The translations under genes were made by a program, and so were the position numbers. A DNA stretch of 29,815 bases. It comes from an uncultured Burkholderiaceae bacterium. Lineage in GTDB: Bacteria; Pseudomonadota; Gammaproteobacteria; Burkholderiales; Burkholderiaceae_C. Below are positions 7,514 to 16,427 of the stretch, piece by piece. The notes beneath the pieces are model-generated. The model searched no databases. It had not been told where the DNA came from and saw only the letters and a program-made list of their open reading frames with translations. The stretch spans positions 1-29,815 of the forward strand of contig CALIDR010000182.1 in assembly GCA_938022295.1 (NCBI GenBank). Direction: 5' to 3'. Within the stretch, counting starts at the first letter, position 1, and each line of letters begins with the position of its first letter.

Positions 7514-8072
7514 AACACTCTCCTGCTCGCAGACGGTAGACCGACTGCAGCACCACGCGGGTCGTCGGGTTCGCGCCGCTGGCGCGCGCGGTGACGAGGA
7601 ACATCGCCACGCAGGGCTTGCCGGCCTCGATCGGCTGCGTCGTGCCCTGGTACTCGATGACGAAGCGGGGCTGCTCGGCGACGTCGGCCAGGGCCGCGGC
7701 GCCGGTGGCGGTACCATAGGCCCACGTCATCGCTCCGGTCCACTCCGCTTCGGTCAGCGTCGACCAGCGGGGGTTGTCGGGGCTCGAACGGCACAGGCCG
7801 CCGGTGCATTCGGGGGTGAACGCGATCGGGCGCAGCGGCACGAACTGACCGCCGACGTTGTCGCGCAGCACCGATTCGGCGTCCCGCAGCGCCGCCTCGG
7901 CGGCCTGGAACGCGACCTGTCGATCGCGCGCGTTGCCGGCCATGCGCTCCTCGAGGGTGGACAGGCGGAACGACGCGAGCGCGATCAGCGTCGCCGCGAG
8001 CAGCAGCAGCATGACGACGACGAGCGTGACGCCGCGCTCGCGCCGCCGATGGATCGATGGGCTGGGCTTCAT
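7500..8072 (-). CDS. pilX: Minor pilin assembly protein PilX
   Basis: 190 residues from ATG 8072, which overlaps the pilW stop as ATGA. The leader MKPSPSIHRRRERG is followed by VTLVVVMLLLLAATLIALAS, a PilX N-terminal domain. There is no glutamate at mature position 5 (valine instead). The sequence FRLSTLEERMAGNARDRQVAFQAAEAALRDAE after the helix is highly typical of PilX, and two cysteines (ECTGGLC) follow. The 3' end overlaps pilY1 by 14 bp. PilX is thought to join PilV, PilW, PilE and PilY1 in the complex that starts the pilus. Confidence 0.9.
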   Translation of the reverse strand: MKPSPSIHRRRERGVTLVVVMLLLLAATLIALASFRLSTLEERMAGNARDRQVAFQAAEAALRDAESVLRDNVGGQFVPLRPIAFTPECTGGLCRSSPDNPRWSTLTEAEWTGAMTWAYGTATGAAALADVAEQPRFVIEYQGTTQPIEAGKPCVAMFLVTARASGANPTTRVVLQSVYRLRAGECYAAV

Positions 8073-8815
8073 GGCAGGCGGTTGCGCAGGGCGACGACGG
8101 TGGCGTAGGTGCGGCGCAGACGCAGGTCTTCGGGGGTGACGACGGCGTTGTCGAAGCCGACGAAGGGCTGCGGGTTGTCGGCGACGAAGTCCTCCGCCGA
8201 CACGGTGCGCAGCTGCACGTTGACGCTGACGACGTTGCCCCAGTTGGCGACGGCGCCCGCGGCGAGGTAGGTGTCGGCGAAGCCGTCGGCGTCGTTGTCG
8301 ACGCCGTAGGTGATGTCGACGTCCTCGATGTTGTCGAGCAGGGGCTGCGTGGCGTCGATCGCGCCGGCGCCGAAGGTGCGCGCGCGGCACGTCAGCTGGC
8401 CGCCGGCCACCGCCAGCGTCTGCTCGACGATGCGGCCGGCCGGCACGTCGTCGCCGAGGCAGGTGCGCGTCCAGTTGTCGCCACCGCTCTGGTAGCGCAG
8501 CGTGACGCTGGTGGCGTCGCCGACGATCACCGCCCCCGCGGCCGTGAACGGCGCGGCGGCCGGGAACACCAGCTCGGGTGCCAGCGCGCGGTCGAAGCGG
8601 AAGCCCGCCTTGCGCAGCTCGCGGCCGACGATGTCGACCGCGAAGCGGCCCGTCTCCTGCATCTGCTGCACGTTCTGCTCGACGCGGCTGCCCTGGCGCG
8701 AGCCGGCCAGCAGGTGCCCGAGGCCGGCCACCAGCACCAGACCGAGCACGAGGCCGATCATCAGTTCGACCGGCGACAGGCCGCGCTGCCGGCCGCGGAG
8801 GTGGGGCGCGCGCAT
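8069..8815 (-). CDS. pilW: Minor pilin PilW
   Basis: 248 residues from ATG 8815. The leader MRAPHLRGRQRG is followed by LSPVELMIGLVLGLVLVAG, so the cleavage glycine and the glutamate at mature position 5 are kept but position 3 is proline where leucine is usual. EQNVQQMQETGRFAVDIVGRELR and the following AGF are typical of PilW. An in-frame GTG at 8821 would overlap the pilV stop (GTGA) and is an alternative start two codons upstream. The stop overlaps the pilX start, so the operon is translationally coupled here. Confidence 0.9.
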   Translation of the reverse strand: MRAPHLRGRQRGLSPVELMIGLVLGLVLVAGLGHLLAGSRQGSRVEQNVQQMQETGRFAVDIVGRELRKAGFRFDRALAPELVFPAAAPFTAAGAVIVGDATSVTLRYQSGGDNWTRTCLGDDVPAGRIVEQTLAVAGGQLTCRARTFGAGAIDATQPLLDNIEDVDITYGVDNDADGFADTYLAAGAVANWGNVVSVNVQLRTVSAEDFVADNPQPFVGFDNAVVTPEDLRLRRTYATVVALRNRLP

Positions 8816-8817
8816 CG

Positions 8818-9279
8818 TCACAGCCTGGAATTGAAGGTGAAGGCGACGGTGCGGCCGCCGTCGGCGGCGTCGTCGCGCTCGGTCCAGCGCACCACGATCG
8901 TGGCCTCGCCGGCGTTGTTGACGGCCACGCTGCCGGTGCCGTCGGCGAAGTGCGCCGCCAGCCGCTGGCGCCACTGCGTCAGGTCCTGCTCGACGATGCC
9001 CGCACCGGCCGGCGCGGCCTCGGCGATGGCCAGGTTGTACTGGCCGGCCAGCGCGCGCACCGGGTTGGCGCGCAGGCGGTCGAGCATGTCGGCGGCGTGG
9101 ATCGCGGCGCTGGCGCGCGCGTTGGCGTTGGCGTTGAGCTTCAGGCTGGCGAGCTTCAGCCCGACCATGCTCAGCAGGCCGAGCGACATCACGAGGATGG
9201 CCACCAGCGTTTCGAGCAGCGTGAAGCCGCGCGCACGACGGCGCGCGGCGGCACGCGCCTGGGGTGCCATGGATTGCAT
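8818..9279 (-). CDS. pilV: Minor pilin PilV
   Basis: 153 residues from ATG 9279, chosen because AAAGGA lies eight bases upstream; an in-frame ATG at 9303 would overlap fimT, and one at 9270 is also possible. The leader ends RRRARG and the mature part begins FTLLETLVAILVMSLGLLSM, with glutamate at position 5, followed by GLKLASLKLNANANARASAA and ADMLDRLRANP, the usual PilV pattern. It ends two bases before pilW. Confidence 0.9.
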   Translation of the reverse strand: MQSMAPQARAAARRRARGFTLLETLVAILVMSLGLLSMVGLKLASLKLNANANARASAAIHAADMLDRLRANPVRALAGQYNLAIAEAAPAGAGIVEQDLTQWRQRLAAHFADGTGSVAVNNAGEATIVVRWTERDDAADGGRTVAFTFNSRL

Positions 9280-9292
9280 GGGCACGGTCCTT

Positions 9293-9883
9293 TCAGCAGC
9301 CATCGGCCACGACGTTGACGTTGACGCGGCCGGTGGTCGTCACCGCGACGGACCGCGCCTGCCCGCCCTGGCACAGCTCGATGGCGCCGTTGGCGACCCC
9401 GCCGCTGCCGGTGGCGAGCTGATTGGGGCTGAACGCGATCCAGGCCGCGATCGCGCCGGCGGCCGTGGTCGTCGTGCGACGCATCGGGTCGCCGATGCGC
9501 AGGATCTCGTCGTCGCCATCGACGGTGCCGGCGCCGTTGCCGGCCACGTGGGTGTTGTCGACGAAGACGAGCCAGCCCGACGACCACGGCGTGTCGGCCC
9601 CGCACTGCGGGCTGGCCGCCTGCGGATCGGGCGACGGGCACACGGCCACGCGCACGCCGCGGCGGATCGCCTCGCTCTTGGCGTAGGACAGCGAGCTCGA
9701 CAGCGCACGCGCCTGGCCGTCGAGCCGCACGCGGGTCAGCCAGCCGTCGAAGCTCGGCGCGGCGATGGCCAGCACGATCGCGAGCAGCGCCATGCCGATC
9801 AGCAGCTCGATCAGCGTGAACCCGCGGCGGCGCCGCCGGCGGGACGCATTCGCGGGTCGGCTCGGGCAGGACGCGGCAGGCAT
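9293..9883 (-). CDS. fimT: Minor pseudopilin FimT/GspH family
   Basis: 196 residues from ATG 9883. A leader of 21 residues ends in six arginines and glycine, then FTLIELLIGMALLAIVLAIAAPSF, with cleavage glycine and glutamate 5. The rest fits the GspH/FimT fold: LSSSLSYAKSEAIRRGVRV, a WSSGWLVFVD strand, and a late FSPNQLATGSGG-ELCQGG region before the C-terminal cysteine. It is the first gene of the minor pilin operon and corresponds to FimU/FimT of other bacteria. A GTG at 9910 extends the frame by nine residues; it is less likely because a possible transcription start falls near 9909. Confidence 0.9.
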   Translation of the reverse strand: MPAASCPSRPANASRRRRRRGFTLIELLIGMALLAIVLAIAAPSFDGWLTRVRLDGQARALSSSLSYAKSEAIRRGVRVAVCPSPDPQAASPQCGADTPWSSGWLVFVDNTHVAGNGAGTVDGDDEILRIGDPMRRTTTTAAGAIAAWIAFSPNQLATGSGGVANGAIELCQGGQARSVAVTTTGRVNVNVVADGC

Positions 9884-9915
9884 CGGCGGGGGCGGGGCGG
9901 TGGGGATCACACCGG

Positions 9916-9921
9916 CTTATC
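9916..9921 (-). promoter_or_regulatory. Possible -10 element of the minor pilin operon
   Basis: On the minus strand the bases read GATAAG, one of the few A/T-rich spots in this gap. It would place the transcription start near 9909, some 26 bases before the fimT ATG. No convincing -35 hexamer is present 17 bases upstream, which would fit a promoter that needs an activator. Weak evidence. Confidence 0.25.
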
Positions 9922-9961
9922 GGCCGCCGTGCCGCCGGGTTGACGGCCCGTTGCCGCGCCA

Positions 9962-9977
9962 CGTGACAGCCGTCACG
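9962..9977. promoter_or_regulatory. CRP/FNR-type dyad between fimT and groES
   Basis: CGTGAC-AGCC-GTCACG is a perfect 6-bp inverted repeat and contains GTGA-N6-TCAC, the core of CRP/FNR/Vfr-family operators (TGTGA-N6-TCACA). Its centre is at 9969.5, about 60 bases upstream of the start predicted from the fimT -10-like element, close to the class I CRP position of -61.5. Which regulator binds, if any, is inference. Confidence 0.4.
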
Positions 9978-10024
9978 GGCGCTCGGCATTTGGCCGGCGG
10001 CTCGGGCCATGCGCGCCCCGGCCC

Positions 10025-10052
10025 TTGAAGCGCCGCAGGTCGTCCCTATAAT
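10025..10052 (+). promoter_or_regulatory. groESL sigma-70 promoter
   Basis: TTGAAG at 10025-10030 and a perfect TATAAT at 10047-10052 with a 16-bp spacer. The predicted start at about 10059 lies just before the CIRCE operator, so HrcA bound there would block initiation or early elongation. The remaining leader of about 130 nt runs to groES. Confidence 0.8.
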
Positions 10053-10061
10053 CTCGCGCTG

Positions 10062-10088
10062 TTAGCACTCACCGCATGCGAGTGCTAG
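10062..10088. promoter_or_regulatory. CIRCE operator (HrcA binding site)
   Basis: TTAGCACTC, nine bases, then GAGTGCTAG. This matches the CIRCE consensus TTAGCACTC-N9-GAGTGCTAA at all but the last position. CIRCE is bound by the heat-shock repressor HrcA, whose folding depends on GroEL, so groESL is expected to be derepressed on heat shock. hrcA itself is not in the window. Confidence 0.95.
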
Positions 10089-10190
10089 CGGTCGCGGCGC
10101 CGTCGCGGCCGATGGGAAGCGTGTGAATGAGCGCACACTCACTATGCGCCGTTCCGTTTCGGTGAAGACCCACTCTCGTCAGGAGATGTC

Positions 10191-10481
10191 ATGAAACTGC
10201 GTCCGTTGCACGATCGCGTGATCGTCAAGCGCCTGGAGAACGAAACCAAGACCGCGTCGGGCATCGTGATCCCCGACAACGCCGCCGAGAAGCCCGACCA
10301 GGGCGAGGTGCTGGCCGTCGGCCCGGGCAAGCGCAACGACAAGGGCGACTTCGTCGCGCCGAACATCAAGGTCGGCGACCGCGTGCTGTTCGGCAAGTAC
10401 AGCGGCCAGACCGTCAAGGTCGAAGGCGAAGAACTGCTGGTGATGCGCGAAGAGGACCTCTTCGCCGTGATCGAAAAGTGA
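10191..10481 (+). CDS. groES: Co-chaperonin GroES
   Basis: 96 residues, the normal GroES length, beginning MKLRPLHDRVIVKRLE and containing the mobile loop ENETKTASGIVIPDNAAEKP that docks onto GroEL, and the roof and barrel stretch GDRVLFGKYSGQTVKVEGEE. AGGAG lies five bases before the ATG. GroES forms the heptameric lid over the GroEL chamber. It is the first gene behind the CIRCE-controlled promoter and is followed by groEL after a 128-bp spacer. Confidence 0.99.
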   Translation: MKLRPLHDRVIVKRLENETKTASGIVIPDNAAEKPDQGEVLAVGPGKRNDKGDFVAPNIKVGDRVLFGKYSGQTVKVEGEELLVMREEDLFAVIEK

Positions 10482-10583
10482 TTCGCCGGCGGCGAAACGC
10501 TTTCGTCGAAGGCTGACTTCGCGCAGCGAAGTCGAGGCCCGCAGGGCCGGCCGCAGACAAGAGAATCCACCGGCGACAGCCGG
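10482..10583 (+). other. Four consecutive small hairpins in the groES-groEL spacer
   Basis: Directly after the groES stop: TTCGCC-GGC-GGCGAA (10482-10496); GACTTCGC-GCA-GCGAAGTC (10515-10533); GGCCC-GCA-GGGCC (10536-10548); CCGGC-GACA-GCCGG (10570-10583). All stems are perfect and the loops are three or four bases. No T tract follows any of them, so they are not clear terminators; they may protect or process the mRNA or set the GroES to GroEL ratio. The groEL ribosome site (GGAG, 10597-10600) lies outside the stems. Confidence 0.6.
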
Positions 10584-10609
10584 GATCTAGAGTTATGGAG
10601 AGTTGAAGC

Positions 10610-12253
<1,644 letters not shown>

Positions 12254-12280
12254 GGACCTGAGCGTTCTCCAGGCCACGAT

Positions 12281-12313
12281 GGGCCCGCGGCGAAAGCCGG
12301 CGGGCCCTTTTTT
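12281..12313 (+). terminator. Rho-independent terminator of groESL
   Basis: GGGCCCGCGGC (12281-12291) pairs with GCCGGCGGGCCC (12296-12307), with a GAAA loop and one bulged base, and is followed directly by six T (12308-12313). It lies 28 bases after the groEL stop. Confidence 0.93.
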
Positions 12314-12344
12314 CATTGCCGGCGGCCGCGAGCTCGGCGCTGAA

Positions 12345-12350
12345 GATAAT
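12345..12350 (+). promoter_or_regulatory. Possible -10 element for the patatin-like gene
   Basis: GATAAT stands out in GC-rich sequence just after the groEL terminator and 25 bases before the chosen ATG. No clear -35 hexamer is visible. An identical GATAATG occurs before resB. Confidence 0.35.
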
Positions 12351-12375
12351 GCGCGCCGACGTTCGCCCCCCACCC

Positions 12376-14712
12376 ATGCGCGACGCCCCCGGTACGTTCC
12401 CGCCACGCTCCAACCCGCGCCGAGGGATCGCGACCGCGATGGCCGTCGTCGCCGTGCTCGCGCTCGCGGCACTGGCCGCGACGGCGCACGCACAGCCGCG
12501 ACCGCAGACCGACCCCGCGGCCGCCGCGGCCACCGTCGGCGGCCCCGCGGGCACCCCGCCCGGCCAGCGCCCGCGCGTGGGCCTCGTGCTGTCGGGCGGC
12601 GGCGCCCGCGGCCTGGCGCACGTCGGCGTGCTGAAGGTGCTCGAGCGCGAACGCGTCCCGGTCGACGTCATCGCCGGCACCTCGATGGGCGCGATCATCG
12701 GCGGCCTGTACGCGAGCGGCATGGGTGCCGACGAGATCGAGCGCGAACTGCGGCAGGTGGACTGGTCGGAAACGTTCACCAGCCGCGTCGACCGCACCGC
12801 ACTGTCGCAGCGGCGCAAGGAAGAGGACTTCGAACTGTCGCCGCTGATCGACTTCGGTTTTCGTGACGGCGCGTTCCGCGCCCCTGCCGCCGCCGTCGCG
12901 AGCCGCGAGCTCGAGCTGCTGCTGCGCCGCTACACGCTGCCGGTGCGCCGCGTACGCAGTTTCGACGGCCTGCCGATCCCGTTCCGCGCCATCGCCACCG
13001 ACCTCGAGAACGGCAGGCCCGTCCTGCTCGCAGAAGGCGACCTCGCGCTCGCGATGCGATCGAGCATGAGCGTGCCCGGCGTGTTCGCGCCGACCGAGGT
13101 CGGCGGCCGCATCCTGGGTGACGGCGGCCTCGTCGACAACGTGCCGATCGACGTCGCGCGCTCGATGGGCGCCGACGTCGTCGTCGTCGTGAACATCGGC
13201 ACGCCGCTCGCGCCGCGCGAGACGCTCTCCACCGCCGTCGGCGTCACGGTGCAGATGATCAACATCCTCACCGAGCAGAACGTGCAGCGCAGCCTGGCCA
13301 CGCTGCGGCCGGCGGACGTGCTGATCGCGCCGGACCTCGGCAACCTGACCGCGGCCGACTTCGAGCAGGTGGCCGCGTTCGTCGAGCGCGGCATGCGCGG
13401 GGCCGAGGAGGCCCTCGAGCGCCTGCGCGCGCTCGCCGTGCCGCCGCCTGCCTACGCCGCTTGGCGCGACGCCCACCGCGCCCGGCTCGCGCCGGCCGTG
13501 ACGCTCGACTTCATCGCCTTCGAAGGCACCGAGTACACGAATCCGGCGCGGTTCGCGAGCGAATTCGAGTCCAGGCCCGGCGAGCCGTTCGAGCGCGAGA
13601 AGGCCGAGCGCGACGCCCGCCGGCTCGCCGCCAGCGGCGACTACCTGCGCACCGACTACCGCATCGTGCGCGACGGCGACCGCGAGGGCCTCGTCTTCGG
13701 CCTCGTCGACAAGCCCTGGGGGCCGAACTTCCTGCGCGTGGGCCTGGCGCTCGACACCGACTTCCGCGGCGACAGCCGCTTCAACCTGACGCTCGGCCAC
13801 ACGCGCCACTGGCTGACGCCCGAGGGCGGCGAGTGGCGCAACCTCGTGCGCCTGGGCAGCGAGCCGCGGCTGCACAGCGAGCTGTACCACCCGTTGAACG
13901 TGAACCTCGGCCTGCACGACGACTGGTTCGTCGCCGGCCACGCCAACGCCGAGCGGCGCCGGCTGGTGCTCTACACCGACGACGCCGTCGAGCTCGCGCA
14001 GTTCCTCAACGACAGCGCCCGCGTCGGCGTCGACTTCGGCCGCCCGTGGCGCAGCCTGGGCGAGTTCCGTCTCGGCGTGCAGTGGCTGCGCTACCGCAGC
14101 GTGGCGGACAGCGTCGGCGCCGAGGTGGTCGAGCGCTTCCAGCCGCAGAGCTTCACCGAGCTCGGTCTCGGCGCGCGGCTGGTCGTCGACCAGCTCGACT
14201 ACGCCTACTTTCCCACCGCGGGGTACCGCGTCGTCGGCACGCTGTTCGGCGGCCGGCGCGACCGCGCCGGCAGCGGCAGCGGTTACACGCGGGTCGAGAT
14301 CGAGGGGCTCGGCGTGTCGACCGTCGGCCGCCACACGTTCGATCTGCTCACGGTGCTGCAGACCACGAACGACGCCGGGCTGCGCGTCGTCGGGCGCTAC
14401 ACGCTCGGCGGCTTCCACCGGCTGTCGGGGTATCGCAGGGACGAGCTCAACGGCAACGCCGTCGCGCTGCTGCGCCTGGGGTGGCGCACGCCGATCACCG
14501 GCAACGTGCCGTTCGCGCGGGCGCTCACCGTCGGCGCCACGCTCGAGGCGGGCAACGCCTGGCCGCGCACCGCTGCCGCGAGCTGGTCGGACCTGCGCAC
14601 GGGCAGCAGTCTGTACGTCGGCAGCGACACCGGGCTGGGGCCCGTGCACCTCGGCCTGACCTACGCGCCGGGGGGCAGCTTCGGGGTCTGGTTCGTCGTC
14701 GGCCGCCCGTGA
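12376..14712 (+). CDS. Patatin-like phospholipase with C-terminal outer membrane barrel
   Basis: 778 residues from ATG 12376. Residues 1-39 form a signal peptide ending AHA before Q40. The patatin domain (about 66-280) shows the oxyanion motif SGGGARG at 73-79, the nucleophile S103 in GTSMG and the catalytic D249 in GDGGLVDNVP, so a Ser-Asp lipase/phospholipase is expected. A POTRA-like segment (about 375-450) and an Omp85/BamA-type beta-barrel (roughly 450-778, ending in FGVWFVVGRP) follow. This is the architecture of PlpD-like type Vd secreted proteins. Upstream in-frame ATGs at 12316 and 12349 exist; the first sits against the groEL terminator, and neither is needed for the signal peptide. 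Whether the passenger is released or stays on the surface cannot be seen. Confidence 0.92.
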   Translation: MRDAPGTFPPRSNPRRGIATAMAVVAVLALAALAATAHAQPRPQTDPAAAAATVGGPAGTPPGQRPRVGLVLSGGGARGLAHVGVLKVLERERVPVDVIAGTSMGAIIGGLYASGMGADEIERELRQVDWSETFTSRVDRTALSQRRKEEDFELSPLIDFGFRDGAFRAPAAAVASRELELLLRRYTLPVRRVRSFDGLPIPFRAIATDLENGRPVLLAEGDLALAMRSSMSVPGVFAPTEVGGRILGDGGLVDNVPIDVARSMGADVVVVVNIGTPLAPRETLSTAVGVTVQMINILTEQNVQRSLATLRPADVLIAPDLGNLTAADFEQVAAFVERGMRGAEEALERLRALAVPPPAYAAWRDAHRARLAPAVTLDFIAFEGTEYTNPARFASEFESRPGEPFEREKAERDARRLAASGDYLRTDYRIVRDGDREGLVFGLVDKPWGPNFLRVGLALDTDFRGDSRFNLTLGHTRHWLTPEGGEWRNLVRLGSEPRLHSELYHPLNVNLGLHDDWFVAGHANAERRRLVLYTDDAVELAQFLNDSARVGVDFGRPWRSLGEFRLGVQWLRYRSVADSVGAEVVERFQPQSFTELGLGARLVVDQLDYAYFPTAGYRVVGTLFGGRRDRAGSGSGYTRVEIEGLGVSTVGRHTFDLLTVLQTTNDAGLRVVGRYTLGGFHRLSGYRRDELNGNAVALLRLGWRTPITGNVPFARALTVGATLEAGNAWPRTAAASWSDLRTGSSLYVGSDTGLGPVHLGLTYAPGGSFGVWFVVGRP

Positions 14713-14719
14713 TCCGCCT

Positions 14720-15625
14720 TCACGGCAGCCGGGCGGCGATCGTGTCGGCGACGAGTTCCGGGCGCTCGTGCACGATCCAGTGCGTCGCCCCGGGCACGCG
14801 GATCACGTCGAGCTCGGGCACGTAGGCGTCCAGACCGTCGAGCAGCGCCGGCGGCAGCGCCACGTCGCCCTCGCCCCACAGCACCGTCGTCGGCACGCGC
14901 ACCGTGACCTGCTCGGGCGCGAACCGCAGCGCGCGCACCGGCGCGTCGGCGCCGGTCGGCGGGCGCAGCGGCGAGGCGCGGTAGTAGTTCAGCGGCCCCG
15001 TCAGCCCGCGGCGCCACGCGGCGCGGTACTGCTCGCGCGCGTCCGCGGTCAGCCAGCCGCCGCCGGGGTGCGACGGGTCTTCCGCCCCCATGCCGGTGAA
15101 GAACGGCCACAGGCGCGCGTAGTCGTGCTCGGCCAGCAGCCGCTCGGCGTCGGGGCGCGCGAGGAAGTTCATGTAGGCGCTCGCCGCCTGCTGCGCCGGG
15201 TTCGTCTGCAGCTCGCGCAGGAACGTCGCCGGATGCGGCGCGTTGACGATCAGCAGCCGGCGCAGGCGCCGCGGGTGCGCGATCGCGAAGTTCCACGCCA
15301 CCGCGCCGCCCCAGTCGTGGGCCACGAGCAGGTCGATCGGCGCGCCGAGCCGGTCGACGAGCGCGGCGACGTCGGCCACCAGGTGCTTCGCGCGGTAGGC
15401 CTCGACCTCGGCCGGAGCCGACGAGCCGTCGTAGCCGCGCAGGTTCGGCGCCACGCAGCGCGCGCGGCCGGCGAGGCGCCGCATCACGTCGTCCCAGACG
15501 AACGCGGCTTCGGGAAAGCCGTGCAGCAGCAGCACGCGCGGCGCGTCGGCCGGCCCGCAGGCGCGGCAGGCGAGCGTGATGCCGTGCGGCAGCACGGCGT
15601 CGAACGTCTCGACGGCCGCTTTCAT
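14720..15625 (-). CDS. Alpha/beta hydrolase, epoxide hydrolase-like
   Basis: 301 residues from ATG 15625. The fold motifs are HGFPE (oxyanion turn), the nucleophile elbow HDWGG with D104 in place of serine, the acid D254 in WGEGDVAL and the base H282 in GATHWIVHERPE. An aspartate nucleophile with HGFPE and a following tryptophan is the pattern of soluble epoxide hydrolases and related dehalogenases; the substrate is not known. YMNFLARPDAERLL and LNYYRASPL come from the cap region, where the epoxide-activating tyrosines would lie. Its ATG overlaps the engB stop (ATGA), so it is translated from the engB message. The 3' end converges on the patatin-like gene with a 7-bp gap. Confidence 0.88.
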   Translation of the reverse strand: MKAAVETFDAVLPHGITLACRACGPADAPRVLLLHGFPEAAFVWDDVMRRLAGRARCVAPNLRGYDGSSAPAEVEAYRAKHLVADVAALVDRLGAPIDLLVAHDWGGAVAWNFAIAHPRRLRRLLIVNAPHPATFLRELQTNPAQQAASAYMNFLARPDAERLLAEHDYARLWPFFTGMGAEDPSHPGGGWLTADAREQYRAAWRRGLTGPLNYYRASPLRPPTGADAPVRALRFAPEQVTVRVPTTVLWGEGDVALPPALLDGLDAYVPELDVIRVPGATHWIVHERPELVADTIAARLP

Positions 15626-16380
15626 GCCGCCGCCGCGGCCGACGGCGGCCGCACCCAGCCGCGCAGCGTGCACGCGACGTCGCCGACCCCGGTGTGCTTC
15701 AGCGCCGAGAACAGCGCGACGCCGACGTCCGACGCATCGGTGGCGAAGGCGCCGAGCGCGTCGGCGGTGGCGCGCAGCGCGGCGTCGGCCTCGCGGTGCG
15801 ACAGCTTGTCGGCCTTCGTCAGCAGCACGAGCAGCTTGACCTGCCCGGTGCACACGCGCGGCGCGATGAAGGCGAGCAGCCGCCGGTCGAGGTCGGTCAG
15901 GCCCAGCCGCGCGTCGACGAGCAGCACGACGCCCGCGAGGCTGCGCCGCACCTCGAGGTAGTCGGCCATCACCTGCTGCCAGCGCAGCTTGGCCGCCCGC
16001 TCGACGGCCGCGTAGCCGTAGCCGGGCAGGTCGGCGAACAGCGCGTCGGGGGCGTCCTTCGGGCCGAGCGCGAAGAGGTTGATGTGCTGCGTGCGCCCGG
16101 GCGTCTTCGACGCGAAGGCGAGCCGCCGCTGCTGCGCCAGGGTGTTGATCGCGGTCGACTTGCCGGCGTTGCTGCGGCCGACGAAGGCGATCTCGGGCAG
16201 CTCGGTGACGGGCAGCTGGTTGAGCCGGCTCGCGGTGGTGAGGAAGCGCGCGCTGTGCGTCCACGCGAGCGCGGCCCGGGCGTCGCCGCCGGCCGCGGGA
16301 TGGGCATCGGCGCCCGCCTCGTCGCGCGCGCGGGCGGGGGCGCGGTCGGCGTCGGATGCGGGGGCGGAAGGAGGGGCCAT
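15622..16380 (-). CDS. engB: Ribosome biogenesis GTPase EngB/YsxC
   Basis: 252 residues from ATG 16380. The GTPase motifs are G1 GRSNAGKST (68-76), a threonine-containing switch KTPGRTQHINLF, G3 DLPGYGYA and G4 LTKADK. EngB-type GTPases act late in assembly of the large ribosomal subunit. The first 38 residues are an alanine/proline/aspartate-rich extension not needed for the fold, so a later start is possible, though no better one is visible. The gene is divergent from cytochrome c4 with a 47-bp gap that is unusually A/T-rich; the frame open further upstream runs into the cytochrome coding region and is not believed. Confidence 0.94.
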   Translation of the reverse strand: MAPPSAPASDADRAPARARDEAGADAHPAAGGDARAALAWTHSARFLTTASRLNQLPVTELPEIAFVGRSNAGKSTAINTLAQQRRLAFASKTPGRTQHINLFALGPKDAPDALFADLPGYGYAAVERAAKLRWQQVMADYLEVRRSLAGVVLLVDARLGLTDLDRRLLAFIAPRVCTGQVKLLVLLTKADKLSHREADAALRATADALGAFATDASDVGVALFSALKHTGVGDVACTLRGWVRPPSAAAAA

Positions 16381-16385
16381 CGGCC

Positions 16386-16416
16386 ATTGTAAAATTTCAA
16401 GGTTTGTTTCTCCTTG
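16386..16416. promoter_or_regulatory. A/T-rich divergent promoter region engB / cytochrome c4
   Basis: This is the most A/T-rich stretch for several kilobases. On the plus strand TAAAAT (16390-16395, preceded by TG) would serve the cytochrome gene with a leader of about 26 bases; on the minus strand TACAAT (16391-16386) would place the engB start of transcription at about 16379, at the engB ATG. Neither has a good -35 hexamer. Confidence 0.45.
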
Positions 16417-16427
16417 CGCCCCTCCCG

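Noticed and set aside
4565..7594. Very long open frame on the plus strand opposite pilY1
   Set aside because: It is the mirror of the GC-biased pilY1 gene, rich in Arg/Val/Ala/Asp without any fold or family likeness; pilY1 has signal peptide, motifs and operon coupling.
9884..9910. GTG 9910 as the start of fimT
   Set aside because: The predicted transcription start lies near 9909, and the ATG at 9883 already gives a complete prepilin leader; kept only as an alternative.
10100..10140. GTGTG...CACAC inverted bases in the groES leader
   Set aside because: Short arms with an eight-base loop, not distinguishable from chance; the CIRCE operator explains regulation of this promoter.
12316..12375. 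ATG 12316 or 12349 as the start of the patatin-like protein
   Set aside because: The first lies against the terminator T tract and before the -10-like element; the second lies right at that element. The signal peptide is complete from 12376.
12313..14649. Long minus-strand frame opposite the patatin-like gene
   Set aside because: Arg/Ala/Glu-rich shadow; the plus strand has complete catalytic motifs and a signal peptide.
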